Source of the DNA: a bacterium
Lineage (GTDB): Bacteria > Chloroflexota > Anaerolineae > Caldilineales > Caldilineaceae
NCBI GenBank assembly: GCA_016124945.1
Contig: WGMT01000066.1
Span: 1 to 62,766, forward strand
Reading direction: 5' to 3'
DNA length: 62,766 nucleotides
Shown: positions 38,620-47,560 of the stretch, in pieces
Position numbering within the stretch: the first letter of the stretch is position 1
How the letters are laid out: each line of letters begins with the position of its first letter
Position numbers and translations under genes: made by a program
Notes under the pieces: generated by a model
Database searches by the model: none
Told to the model about the DNA's origin: nothing
The model's input: only the letters and a program-made list of their open reading frames with translations

Positions 38620-40143
38620 ATGCAGAAACGCACGGTTCAGTTCACTTTTGCTTTGCTATTGATCCTATCAATGTTGTTGGCAGCGTGTAGCCCGGCAGCG
38701 CCGGCACCGGCAGCACCCAGCGGCTCTGCCGGCAGTGCCGACACAGGCAGCGACAGCGACATGGTGACCATCCGCTACCAATTCCCCCGCTCCCCGCAAC
38801 AGGATCTGGAAATGGTGCAAGACGCGTTGAACGAGATCATCACCCCACGCATCGGCGTAGAATTGATCCTCGAACCCATCGATCCCGGCGTCTACAACGA
38901 CAAGATGCAGTTGGCGCTGGCTTCCGGCGAAGAATGTGACATCATCTTCACCGCGCCGTGGACAAACAGCTACATCACCAACGTCGCCAACGGCGTCCTC
39001 TACCCGTTAGACGATCTGCTACCCATCCACGCGCCGGGGTTGTGGGCAAGCATGCCCGAAACCACCTGGGAAGCCGCCCGTATCGGCGATGCCATCTACG
39101 GTGTCATCAACCAGCAGATCTTCCCCAAACCCTGGGGCGTCAACGTGCGCAAGGACCTGCTGGAGAAGTACAACTTCAGCCTCGACAATGTCGAACGTTG
39201 GGAAGACATGGAACCCTTCCTCGAAGCAGTGCGCGACGGTGAAGGCATCAACCCCGTCTACGCCAATGAGAACTTCAACGGCCTCTTCCGCGCCGGTTAC
39301 CACGGCATGGTCGAACTCGGCCCCACCGGTGTCACCGTCTACGCAGCCGACGAAGATCGCCAGGTTGTCGGCCTACTTGAAACGCCGGAATTCAAAGATG
39401 CAGCCGATCTCACCAAGAAGTGGGTCGATGCCGGCTTCTTCCCGCTGGAAGGGCCGCCCGCTGATCAGGCCGACTCGATGTTCCGCGCTGGTCAGTTCGC
39501 CATGAACTACCATGTAGAAAAACCCGGCAACGACATCGAGAATCAGAATCGCTACGGCTGGGAATTCGTGAGCAAGAACCTCACCGATCCGCTGATCCTC
39601 GATACCGGCGCGGTGACAGCCACGATGAACGGCGTCTGCGCCACGTCGCAGAACCCCGAAAAGGCCGTAGAGGTACTCGAACTCTTCAATACCGATGTCG
39701 AAGTCTACAACACCCTTTCGCGCGGCATCGAAGGCGTCCACTGGGTGTGGATCGACGAAGAGAACAAGGTGATGGGCTTCCCCGAAGGCGTTGATGGCTC
39801 CACCAGCCCCTACAACCCCAACGCCGACTGGATGTTCGGCAACCAATTCAACGCCTACTACCGCGACGCCCGCCAGGTGGGCGCATGGGAAGCCACCAAG
39901 GCCATGAACGACGGCGCCTTCCCGGCCACCGTCCTCGGCTTCTCGGTCGACACGCAGCCAATCGCCACCGAACTGGCCCAGACCAAGGCCGTGTGGGATG
40001 AATACGTCCTGCCCATCCAGAACGGCTGGATCGCCTACGACGAAGCTGCGCCCGACGCCATCGAGCGCCTCAACGCCGCCGGTATGCAGACAGTGATCGC
40101 CGAGATCCAGAGTCAGATCGACGCATGGGCGGCGAATCGGTAA
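38620..40143 (+). CDS. ABC transporter sugar-binding lipoprotein (LplA type)
   Basis: 507 residues. Signal peptide with lipobox LLAAC (lipidated Cys23), then an Ala/Pro/Ser-rich tether and a large family-1-type solute-binding domain (VTIRYQFPRSPQQDLEMV..., CDIIFTAPWTNSYITN). It captures oligosaccharides outside the cell and delivers them to the two upstream permeases. AGAGGAG 7 nt before the ATG. The ligand is not evident; the neighbours suggest an oligosaccharide from plant or algal polymers. Confidence 0.9.
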   Translation: MQKRTVQFTFALLLILSMLLAACSPAAPAPAAPSGSAGSADTGSDSDMVTIRYQFPRSPQQDLEMVQDALNEIITPRIGVELILEPIDPGVYNDKMQLALASGEECDIIFTAPWTNSYITNVANGVLYPLDDLLPIHAPGLWASMPETTWEAARIGDAIYGVINQQIFPKPWGVNVRKDLLEKYNFSLDNVERWEDMEPFLEAVRDGEGINPVYANENFNGLFRAGYHGMVELGPTGVTVYAADEDRQVVGLLETPEFKDAADLTKKWVDAGFFPLEGPPADQADSMFRAGQFAMNYHVEKPGNDIENQNRYGWEFVSKNLTDPLILDTGAVTATMNGVCATSQNPEKAVEVLELFNTDVEVYNTLSRGIEGVHWVWIDEENKVMGFPEGVDGSTSPYNPNADWMFGNQFNAYYRDARQVGAWEATKAMNDGAFPATVLGFSVDTQPIATELAQTKAVWDEYVLPIQNGWIAYDEAAPDAIERLNAAGMQTVIAEIQSQIDAWAANR

Positions 40144-40149
40144 AGCGTT

Positions 40150-40253
40150 AGGGAATGGTGATTAGTGATTGGTGATTGGGATCGTGTAAAGTATCTTTCC
40201 CCAATCAGACGGCGATCCCTCTCCCAATCACTAATCACCATTCACCATTCACC
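40150..40253. repeat. GTGATTGG-type palindrome after the binding-protein gene (family B, copy 2)
   Basis: Perfect 20-bp arms: GAATGGTGATTAGTGATTGG at 40153-40172 and its complement at 40224-40243. The left arm continues into GGGATCGTGT, as in copy 3. It starts about 10 nt after the lipoprotein stop. Confidence 0.88.
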
Positions 40254-40273
40254 TCTTCAGGACAAACACGCAA

Positions 40274-42175
40274 ATGACCACACTCATCGCCACTGTCCCC
40301 ACCGGTGCGCCGCCACGGTGGGCGGTGATGCAGCGGGCGCTGATCGATCTAATGGATCGGTCGGTTTTTCCATATTTGGAGAAGTACACGCACCCCGATG
40401 GATCGCTGATCTGGGCCGATCAATGGCGCAATTCGCGCGACGGGCTGGACGATCTCTACGAGAGCTTTTACAACTGGCCGCTCTTTTACCTGTTGGGCGG
40501 CGGGGATCACATGCTGCCACTGGCACAGGCGGAATGGGACGCAATCACGCGGCAAGGCGAAGGCTTCGGGCTGGTGGATCGTGAATACGAGATCGGCTAC
40601 GATCAGTTCCACCAGGGCGAGAGCTACATCTATTTCTACTTCCTCTGCCTGGCGGACCCCGCCAACGCCGCCAACGTGGAGCGGGCCAAACGCTTTGCCG
40701 GTTTCTACATCGGCGAAGATCCTGCCGCACCCAACTACGATGCCGAACACAAAATCATCCGCGCGCCGCACAACGGCAGCCGCGGTCCTCGTTGGGGCTT
40801 CACCGAGGGCGAGGAACCGACTTACGGCTGGGCGGCGGGGATGCGCGTCTACGGCCTGCCCTTCACCGACGTCCCCGGCATCACCCACTACGACGATCTC
40901 AAAGATCCCGAAAACGCCCGCCGCATGGGGCAGGTGATGCATGAACGCATGGGCCAGGGCGACGTGGCGGGCAACCTCATTGTCACCAGCCTGGTGACCA
41001 ACGCCTACCTCCTCACCGGCGAAGACAAGTACCGCCAGTGGATCGTCGACTACGTGGGCGCGTGGAAAGAACGCGCCGCCGCCAACGACGGCCTCCTGCC
41101 CGACAATGTCGGCCTTTCGGGGCAGGTGGGCGAACACGTGCAGGGCAAATGGTACGGCGGCCTCTACGGCTGGACGTGGCCGCACGGTTTCTACAACATC
41201 GAAATGGCCGCAATAGTAGCCGGCGCCAACGCCTTCCTCGTCAGCGGGGACGAAGGCTACCTCGATCTACCCCGTGTGCAGATGGAGAAGATCTGGCAGA
41301 TGGGTGAATTCCGCGATCCGCGCCAGCTCGACATGAGCCTGCGCCACCACTGGCTGCGTCAACTGGGCGACAGCGACAACGTCTTCGTCGTCCCCTACCG
41401 CTACGGCGACGAGGGTTGGTTCGACTGGCAGCCGCTTTCGCCCGTCTACCCCACCGCCATCTGGAACATCACCCAAAACGACGAAGATTGGCAGCGCATC
41501 GAAACTTTGCGCCGGAGCGAACCCTACGATTGGGCCGAAGTGCTCAGCTTCCGCAACAAAGAGGACAACGGCCACGAACAGCCGTGGTTGCGCTTCCTGG
41601 CCGGTGACAACCCCGACTACCCCGAACAGATCCTGGCGGCGACGTACGAACAGGTCTGCCGCCGCCTCGAAATGATCCGTACCGACGAACAAGATCTGAC
41701 CACGGTCAACATTCACCACTGGCAAGAGCACAACCCGGTGATCACCGAAGCGCTGGTGCAGTTGACACTGGGCGGCCCGCAGATCGTCTACAATGGCGGC
41801 CTGCTGCACTGTCGTGTCCGCTACTTTGATGCAGATCGCAACCGTCCTGGCCTGCCCGCGGACGTGGCGGCACTGGTCAGCAAAATCGAAGACGACCGCA
41901 CCGTGCTCACGCTGATCAACCTCAGCCCGTTCCAAACCCATCGCGTCGAAATCCAGGCCGGTGCCTTCGGCGAACACCGCTTCGACGCCGTCACCTATGA
42001 CGTGCGACTCAGCGAATTCCCCGGTTCGCACAAGTCCTACGCTGCGGAGGAGTTGCAGACGACGCCCGAAACCGTGCGCGTGGACAGCCACAGCGTCCTC
42101 GTGGAGCTGCCGCCGTCGACGCAGATTACGTTGGATATTGAGACGTCACGGTATGTGAATCAGCCGTCGTATTGA
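40274..42175 (+). CDS. Uncharacterised 633-aa protein, probably carbohydrate-active
   Basis: I do not recognise a family with confidence. No signal peptide. Residues 1-450 are Trp/Tyr/His-rich and helical in character (YESFYNWPLFYLLGGGDHML, DQFHQGESYIYFYFL, YGWTWPHGFYNIEMAAIVAGANA), reminiscent of an alpha/alpha-toroid glycoside hydrolase or lyase. The last 120 residues (ALVSKIEDDRTVLTLINLSPFQTHRVEIQAGAFGEHRF) look like an all-beta C-terminal domain, common in such enzymes. As the last gene of the importer operon, it may process the imported sugar. Shine-Dalgarno weak (AGGA 11 nt upstream). Confidence 0.75.
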   Translation: MTTLIATVPTGAPPRWAVMQRALIDLMDRSVFPYLEKYTHPDGSLIWADQWRNSRDGLDDLYESFYNWPLFYLLGGGDHMLPLAQAEWDAITRQGEGFGLVDREYEIGYDQFHQGESYIYFYFLCLADPANAANVERAKRFAGFYIGEDPAAPNYDAEHKIIRAPHNGSRGPRWGFTEGEEPTYGWAAGMRVYGLPFTDVPGITHYDDLKDPENARRMGQVMHERMGQGDVAGNLIVTSLVTNAYLLTGEDKYRQWIVDYVGAWKERAAANDGLLPDNVGLSGQVGEHVQGKWYGGLYGWTWPHGFYNIEMAAIVAGANAFLVSGDEGYLDLPRVQMEKIWQMGEFRDPRQLDMSLRHHWLRQLGDSDNVFVVPYRYGDEGWFDWQPLSPVYPTAIWNITQNDEDWQRIETLRRSEPYDWAEVLSFRNKEDNGHEQPWLRFLAGDNPDYPEQILAATYEQVCRRLEMIRTDEQDLTTVNIHHWQEHNPVITEALVQLTLGGPQIVYNGGLLHCRVRYFDADRNRPGLPADVAALVSKIEDDRTVLTLINLSPFQTHRVEIQAGAFGEHRFDAVTYDVRLSEFPGSHKSYAAEELQTTPETVRVDSHSVLVELPPSTQITLDIETSRYVNQPSY

Positions 42176-42214
42176 GAGGGACGATAGACGAAGGACGGAA
42201 GACGAACGTGGGGC

Positions 42215-42280
42215 AAGTGCCGGGGACGGTCCAGCGGATCGGGGTATGATGAGCCGGAGACTGAACCGTCCCCGGCACTT
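42215..42280. terminator. GC-rich inverted repeat between convergent genes
   Basis: AAGTGCCGGGGACGGTCCAG (42215-42234) mirrors its complement at 42261-42280 with one mismatch. It lies between the 3' ends of two convergent genes and could terminate both, though without a long T-run. Just upstream are degenerate GACGAAGGACGGAAGACG repeats. Confidence 0.6.
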
Positions 42281-42290
42281 TCTGCGTCGA

Positions 42291-42668
42291 CTACTCAACT
42301 AATTCAACTGTCTCAGCGGGGCCGTCGAGGAGCAGGCGGAGTTGGTTGGTCACGTTACGGCCCAGCAAAATTTCCGATTCTTGGCTTCCAATCACCAAGA
42401 CGCCCACCAAGAGATGGGCGCTGATTAGAATGTCTATGTTGTAAATCGGAACGGCCTGTTGACCTCCCCATAAGCCGTAGACAGTCGTTTCTAGATTCGA
42501 TTCAGCTTTAATTTGGTCCAACAGGCTTACAGGAATGATTGTCACATCTGCGCCGGTGTCAAGCAAAGCATGATGGTATGTTGATCGCTTTCCTGTTACT
42601 GGATTGACCAGACGAATTTCAACTGCGGGTATAGGTGGTTGTAGTGTATAACTGAAGGGTGTTTTCAT
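42291..42668 (-). CDS. Retropepsin-like aspartic protease-fold protein
   Basis: 125 residues, a single retropepsin-like half. The active-site motif is DTGADVTIIP (Asp37), and the second conserved segment is EILLGRNVTNQL. Such one-domain proteins form dimers, with Asp37 from each subunit giving an active site. Its ATG overlaps the stop of the upstream gene in ATGA. Biological substrate unknown. Confidence 0.82.
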   Translation of the reverse strand: MKTPFSYTLQPPIPAVEIRLVNPVTGKRSTYHHALLDTGADVTIIPVSLLDQIKAESNLETTVYGLWGGQQAVPIYNIDILISAHLLVGVLVIGSQESEILLGRNVTNQLRLLLDGPAETVELVE

Positions 42669-43066
42669 TGTTCTGTAATGCTCGAAGGTGGCGTTAAGCG
42701 GACTGACAGATGACGAAATGTACGCATTTCACTGGTTTCATCCACTGGAAAGATGCCAATGACCTTGTTTGGATAACGCTGGCGCACCCGAATCATTAAA
42801 GCGCGTTCATCTTTATCCCAGTCAATCAACTGTCCTTGATGGAAGGCTACGTACTGTCCTAAATAGTCTCCGACAAGTTGTGAATGCTGTCGTTGGTAAG
42901 CTTCTTGCTCACGGATAAGCGCCTGCCGTTCAAGGTCTCGCACATACTTACGGATGGCGTCATTGACTATGTGAGGAATCACGTTTTCAATCTCAGTACC
43001 GCTGCTTTCTTGATAAAGCTCAATCTGTTCAACCACGTCCTCTTCCAACGTAACCGCCTTGATCAT
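42665..43066 (-). CDS. DUF5678-like partner of the retropepsin-like protein
   Basis: 133 residues from the ATG at 43066, preceded by AAAGGAG. The N-terminus (VTLEEDVVEQIELYQESSGTEIENVIPHIVNDAIRKYVRDLE) resembles a ribbon-helix-helix DNA-binding segment. The middle DYLGQYVAFHQGQLIDWDKDERALMIRVRQRYP resembles DUF5678. DUF5678-type proteins often sit next to small aspartic proteases, as here. It may regulate or be processed by its partner (inference). Confidence 0.7.
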   Translation of the reverse strand: MIKAVTLEEDVVEQIELYQESSGTEIENVIPHIVNDAIRKYVRDLERQALIREQEAYQRQHSQLVGDYLGQYVAFHQGQLIDWDKDERALMIRVRQRYPNKVIGIFPVDETSEMRTFRHLSVRLTPPSSITEQ

Positions 43067-43108
43067 GTTGACTCCTTTACACGTAGAGCTACAACCACAG
43101 GTACGTTG

Positions 43109-43114
43109 ATTATA
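43109..43114 (-). promoter_or_regulatory. -10 box before the DUF5678-like gene
   Basis: A perfect TATAAT on the minus strand, predicted to start transcription near 43102 with a leader of about 36 nt. The -35 region is weak. Confidence 0.45.
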
Positions 43115-43155
43115 TCGCATTTGCTCTGCTCCATCCACCCAACCAGGAACCATCC

Positions 43156-44298
43156 ATGAAAATCACCGCCATTGACACCCTCAACCTCTCCCGCATGCAC
43201 CAGCCCCACGAACAGTGGTTCACAGGACAATACCGCTCCGTCAAAGCCGATTGTGTTATCGTTGTGATCCACACAGACGAGGGGATCAGCGGCATCGGCG
43301 AAGCGTGCGCTTACGGCAACCCCACGTTGATGAAAGAGTGGATCGACTGGCTGACGCCCACCCTGCTGGGGAAAGATCCACGCGACGCCTCCATCGTGCC
43401 CCACCCCAACTACAAGTCCTGGGCCTTCGACTGCGCCGTGGCCGGCATAGACTGCGCCTGGTGGGATCTGCGCGGCAAGATCGAAGGGAAGCGCGTCAGC
43501 GAACTGCTCAGCGACAAACCCATCGAAAAGATCCGCCTCTACGCCTCCAGCGGCTGCCGCTATGACTGGCGCGCCGATCCCCATCAGTTGATCGACGAAG
43601 CGCTGGGCTACATCGCAGACGGCTACACCGCGCTTAAATTCCGCATCGGCAGCCACTGGGCCTGGGACGGCGTCAACGTGGACCGCTTCCTGGGCCTCGT
43701 GCGCGAACTGGTGCAAGAAGTCGACGGTCGCCTCGAACTCATGCTCGACGGCAACCAGCGCCTCACCGTGGACGAAGCCCTCGTCATCGCCAAAGAGCTG
43801 GATCGCCTGGGTTTCATCTGGTTCGAGGAGCCCATCCCCCAGACCGACATCGACGGTTACGTGCGCCTCAACGCCTCCGTGGACATGCCCATCACCGGCG
43901 GCGAACAGTTCACCACGCTGGAACAGTTCCGCCCCTACATCGAACGCCACGCCTACGGCATCGTCCAACCCGACATGGGCTGGTGCGGCATCAGCGAGGG
44001 CATGCGCATCGCCGAAATGGCCCACCGCCACGGCATCGACTGCTGCCCGCACAGTTGGCACAACGGCCTCATGTGCATAGAAAACGGCCACTTTGTCGCC
44101 GCGCTCCCCAATCCGCGCGTCTTGGAACTCTGTATGATCCAGGGTCCATTGCAGTGGGAGATCCTGCAACAAAAGCCCATCGCCGGGGGATACCTTGAAC
44201 TACCCGACCGTCCTGGCTTCGGCGTGGATCTGGCGGAAGGGCTGACCGAACGCTTCCCGTACATTGAGGGCGGGTACGCGATTCAGGTGCAGCGCTAA
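43156..44298 (+). CDS. Enolase-superfamily (mandelate racemase subgroup) acid-sugar dehydratase
   Basis: 380 residues, cytoplasmic, capping domain plus TIM barrel. Metal ligands Asp198 (LDGNQ), Glu224 (WFEEP) and Glu250 (TGGEQF), and the Asp273-His299 dyad (QPD; CPHSWHNG), match the mandelate-racemase subgroup, which dehydrates aldonates and aldarates. The second-strand KxK motif is K161-F-R163, so the usual second Lys base is replaced by Arg and His299 probably does the proton chemistry. Likely an acid-sugar dehydratase in uronate use; substrate uncertain. AGGA 7 nt before the ATG. A paralogue lies at 46.4 kb. Confidence 0.85.
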   Translation: MKITAIDTLNLSRMHQPHEQWFTGQYRSVKADCVIVVIHTDEGISGIGEACAYGNPTLMKEWIDWLTPTLLGKDPRDASIVPHPNYKSWAFDCAVAGIDCAWWDLRGKIEGKRVSELLSDKPIEKIRLYASSGCRYDWRADPHQLIDEALGYIADGYTALKFRIGSHWAWDGVNVDRFLGLVRELVQEVDGRLELMLDGNQRLTVDEALVIAKELDRLGFIWFEEPIPQTDIDGYVRLNASVDMPITGGEQFTTLEQFRPYIERHAYGIVQPDMGWCGISEGMRIAEMAHRHGIDCCPHSWHNGLMCIENGHFVAALPNPRVLELCMIQGPLQWEILQQKPIAGGYLELPDRPGFGVDLAEGLTERFPYIEGGYAIQVQR

Positions 44299-44488
44299 AC
44301 CGAATGGGCACCAAAGATCCGCAGCATCTGGCATAATCGTTCGCGTACACAGGATACGCATAGGTCATCATTTCGGCCAGGACGACCCGAGAGGCATAGG
44401 CAAACCCATAGAATCATGGTATACCTGACCCTGTAAGTAGAACCCTCAATTACAGAGAATCTCCGCCCAGACCAGGAGTAACAGGACT

Positions 44489-45760
44489 ATGCCAAGCCGA
44501 TCTTCTCGACGCTCGCCCAAGACAACTTCGGGCGGTGCATCCCAACGTTCCGCTGGCGGCGCGAACAGCAGACGAACCAGCTACAAGTATGTGATCCAGC
44601 GCGCCCAGGCTGATCCCGATTCGCTCAGCGCCGAGGACGTCTTAACCCTGCAACGCACCATTGGCAACCAGTCGACGCAGCGTCTGCTTCAGCCCAAACC
44701 AACGCCAGGGACAGGCAATCCATCGCCGCCCAACATCCAACGAAACCTGGCGACGCCGTCGATTCAACGCGATCCCTGGCAACCAGGAGATCGTACACAG
44801 GGAACAGGACGAGGTGGATTACAGATCGGCGGCAACCGTCAATGGCAAGGAGGCACAGCCACCGGCGGCACACGCGGTGGAGTCACCATCGGTGGCAGCC
44901 GTCAACCAGCCACCACCCCAACCTGGCAAACGGGTACAGCAACTGCCACGCGTGGACGGATCACACTGGGGAACAACAGCGAGGAACGTCAGAAGGAAAT
45001 CCTCATCCAGAAGATCCGCAACGATTACGGCATCGACATCAACCAGAACGCCGGCATCCAGGCTGTTCAGGATGCCTACCCCAACGCTCCCGACGCCGTC
45101 CGTAACGGGCTGCGCGCCCGCGAGTGGACGCTTCAAGAGTTACAAGATGTCGATCGAGCATTGGGCCATTACAGCGCACTGCTTGGGGCCAATCGCCCTG
45201 GCGTACTCGGCCTACAGCCCATCACCAGTTTCAGCCGCCTCGAACAGGGGATCGACGAAGATTTGGCGACAGGGGTTCTAGACAACCGCACCGCCGGCGA
45301 AACCTTCACCAACAACATCACCATGTTCGATGCAGGTACAGACATCAGGGACTTTGCCGCGAACAAGAACGCGCCAACCGCCGATGAACTCCGCCAAGGT
45401 TTCCGCGGCACCATCGAGCACGAACTCTCCCACGGGTTGATCGAATCCATCCCCGTCAACGGCCAGACCATGTTGGAGGAGTTCGCCGACCAAATGGCTT
45501 TTTGGGACGATGTGTTCACCTGTCATTACAACGATCCACTGCGCCCAGGCAGCAAACAACGGCGCAGAGAACTTGCCCTAGCCGACGGCACCGAAGCGCC
45601 GATTACGGTCTACGGCGCACAGGACGCATTGGAAGACCTGGCCGAAGCCATGATGTTCTACTTTGAAGACCCAGGCAGATTGGCGGCTGAATGCCCGGAA
45701 CGGTTCGCATTCATCCGTGACAACGTGCAACCAATTCTCGACGGCAATCCCATCGTCTAG
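44489..45760 (+). CDS. Putative injection-system cargo with HExxH metalloprotease motif
   Basis: 423 residues, no signal peptide. The basic, Ser/Arg-rich N-terminus leads into VIQRAQADPDSLSAEDV and LQRTIGNQSTQRLL (54-67). I associate the 'LQRxxGNxxxxxLL' pattern with DUF4157-type cargo of extracellular contractile injection systems. A Gln/Gly/Thr-rich, repetitive linker (about 75-165) follows, then a C-terminal domain with HELSH at 311-315 and LEEFAD, whose Glu330 or Glu331 could be the third zinc ligand of a gluzincin-type protease. Inferred role: protein-cleaving effector. No injection-apparatus genes are in the window. GGAG lies 11 nt before the ATG. The next gene starts 20 nt downstream. 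Confidence 0.68.
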   Translation: MPSRSSRRSPKTTSGGASQRSAGGANSRRTSYKYVIQRAQADPDSLSAEDVLTLQRTIGNQSTQRLLQPKPTPGTGNPSPPNIQRNLATPSIQRDPWQPGDRTQGTGRGGLQIGGNRQWQGGTATGGTRGGVTIGGSRQPATTPTWQTGTATATRGRITLGNNSEERQKEILIQKIRNDYGIDINQNAGIQAVQDAYPNAPDAVRNGLRAREWTLQELQDVDRALGHYSALLGANRPGVLGLQPITSFSRLEQGIDEDLATGVLDNRTAGETFTNNITMFDAGTDIRDFAANKNAPTADELRQGFRGTIEHELSHGLIESIPVNGQTMLEEFADQMAFWDDVFTCHYNDPLRPGSKQRRRELALADGTEAPITVYGAQDALEDLAEAMMFYFEDPGRLAAECPERFAFIRDNVQPILDGNPIV

Positions 45761-45780
45761 GATAGAGGCAAGGATCGTAG

Positions 45781-46239
45781 ATGACACCCCAAAACACATT
45801 GACGCAACTACAAGATTGGCTTGCGTGGCGTGACCTCTCTCGCGCCGAAGTCGAAGACAAGTTCAACATCGCCGCCGACATGGTTCAAACCGACACATCC
45901 TACGTCCGCGTCGGCGGGCTGGACATGCTGCGCAACCGCGCCGTAGACAAAGGACGCTTCTACTTCCGCGGCACAGAGTTTGTCGTCTACGTGCTCGAAA
46001 GCGTGGGCAAGGGGCCGAACACCATCCCCAGCGACGAGATCCTCCAATCTTTGGGCGAGGCGGCGGCTGTCCTCCCGGCTCGTGTGGGCAAACGGTCCAA
46101 AGTTCACATCTATCCAGAAAAAGGCATCGCACTTTCTGTGCTGGACAATACCATTCGCCTTCTGGAAATCTTCCCACCCATGAGCTTGCAGGCGTACAAA
46201 GACAGCTTCTACTACGAACCAGATCCCTATATTCGTTAG
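45781..46239 (+). CDS. Small uncharacterised partner of the HExxH protein
   Basis: 152 residues, no recognisable family, no signal peptide or membrane segment. Mixed alpha/beta character, with an aromatic strand (GRFYFRGTEFVVYVLE) and an acidic, Tyr-rich tail. AAGGA lies 7 nt before the ATG, and the gene directly follows the putative metalloprotease effector. By position it could be an immunity protein or a loading chaperone; this is context only. An element F copy follows. Confidence 0.7.
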   Translation: MTPQNTLTQLQDWLAWRDLSRAEVEDKFNIAADMVQTDTSYVRVGGLDMLRNRAVDKGRFYFRGTEFVVYVLESVGKGPNTIPSDEILQSLGEAAAVLPARVGKRSKVHIYPEKGIALSVLDNTIRLLEIFPPMSLQAYKDSFYYEPDPYIR

Positions 46240-46264
46240 CACCACCACTGTAGCGAAGTCGAAC

Positions 46265-46344
46265 GATGAAAAGCGGAGAGAGCACGCCCTTGTGCGGGTT
46301 CACACCGTAAGCGCCGCACGAGGGCGTGCTCTCTCCGCTTCATT
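46265..46344. repeat. Palindromic element F, copy 3
   Basis: GCGGAGAGAGCACGCCCTTG-TGCGG on the left mirrors CCGCACGAGGGCGTGCTCTC-TCCGC on the right, with a short CACACCG-type centre. It shares the GAGCACGCCC-TGTGCGGGT core with 26972-26998 and the corresponding part of 29256-29279. Confidence 0.8.
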
Positions 46345-46413
46345 TCGTGGATTGCGTTATGATTCCGTTTATCAATTCCCCATCGCCGCATCACCTAGGC
46401 CGGAGAAAAGCAC

Positions 46414-47559
46414 ATGCAAATCACGTCGTTAGAAACACTCTGTCTATCGCGGATGCATGAACCCGAGCGCCACTGGATCACGGCGCGCTACCGCACCGTC
46501 AAGGCCGACTGCGCCATCGTCGTCATCCACACCGATGAGGGCCTTGTCGGCATCGGCGAAGCGTCGGCCTATGGCTGGCCCTTGCGCATTCAGCAGTGGG
46601 TGGACTGGCTGGCCCCCACGTTAGTCGGACAAGATCCCACCAATCCGTCCATTGCGCCCCACCCCAACGCCAAGGACCGCGCCTACGATTGCGCCGTAGG
46701 CGGCATCGACTGTGCGCTCTGGGATCTGCGCGCCAAAATCGCGGGGAAACGGGTGAGCGAGTTGCTTTCGCCGTCCGCCGCCGACAAGGTGCGCGTCTAC
46801 GCCTCCAGCGGCTGCCGCTACGACTGGCGCAAGCGCCCCGAACAGTTGATCGACGAAGCGCTCAGTTATGTCGAGCAGGGCATCACCGCCATGAAGTTCC
46901 GCATCGGCACCGAATGGGGATGGGATGGCGTCACCGTGGATCGCTTCTTGGGGCTGGTGCGAGAGCTGGCGCAAGCCGTAGACGGGCGCATGGATCTGGC
47001 CCTGGACGGCAACTGCCGCCTCACCGAAGAACAATCAATGCCCATTGCCAAGGAGTTGGATCGACTGGGCTTCGCCTGGTTCGAGGAACCTATGCCACGG
47101 GACAACATCGACGGCTACGCCCGTCTCTGCGCAGCGGTGGAGATGCCTGTCACCGGCGGCGAAAGCTTCACCACACTGGAAGAATTCCGCCCTTACTTCG
47201 AGAAAAAAGCCTACGACATCGTCCAGCCCGACGCCGGCGTCTGTGGCCTGACCGAGTTGATCCGCATCGCCGAAATGGCCGAACACTACGGCTGCAAAAT
47301 GTACCCGCACAGTTGGCACAACGGCCTGATGGGCATGGCCCACGCCCACGCCATCGCCGCCCTGCCCAACTCCGACATCCTCGAAGTTTGCATGATCCAG
47401 GGTCCACTCCAGTGGGGCATCCTCGCCGACCCACCGCAGATCGTGGACGGTCACCTGCGACTGCCCGACGCGCCCGGTTTCGGCGTCACCGTGGCCCAGG
47501 ACGTGGTGGAACGGTTCCCACACATTGAGGGTCATTACGCTGTGATTGTGGAGAGATAA
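46414..47559 (+). CDS. Enolase-superfamily acid-sugar dehydratase (paralogue)
   Basis: 381 residues, a close paralogue of the protein at 43.2 kb over its full length, with the same residue numbering for the altered K161-F-R163 motif. It shares the LDGN, WFEEP, TGGESF, QPDAGVCG and YPHSWHNGL active-site segments. Differences near the active site (WFEEPMPRDN versus WFEEPIPQTD, QPDAG versus QPDMG) suggest a related but different acid-sugar substrate. GGAG lies 9 nt before the ATG. The two copies flank the cargo-like pair, consistent with a duplication interrupted by insertion. Confidence 0.85.
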   Translation: MQITSLETLCLSRMHEPERHWITARYRTVKADCAIVVIHTDEGLVGIGEASAYGWPLRIQQWVDWLAPTLVGQDPTNPSIAPHPNAKDRAYDCAVGGIDCALWDLRAKIAGKRVSELLSPSAADKVRVYASSGCRYDWRKRPEQLIDEALSYVEQGITAMKFRIGTEWGWDGVTVDRFLGLVRELAQAVDGRMDLALDGNCRLTEEQSMPIAKELDRLGFAWFEEPMPRDNIDGYARLCAAVEMPVTGGESFTTLEEFRPYFEKKAYDIVQPDAGVCGLTELIRIAEMAEHYGCKMYPHSWHNGLMGMAHAHAIAALPNSDILEVCMIQGPLQWGILADPPQIVDGHLRLPDAPGFGVTVAQDVVERFPHIEGHYAVIVER

Positions 47560-47560
47560 A

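Noticed and set aside
44489..45760. A complete contractile injection system locus
   Set aside because: No sheath, tube, baseplate or AAA ATPase genes in the window; only the cargo-like gene.
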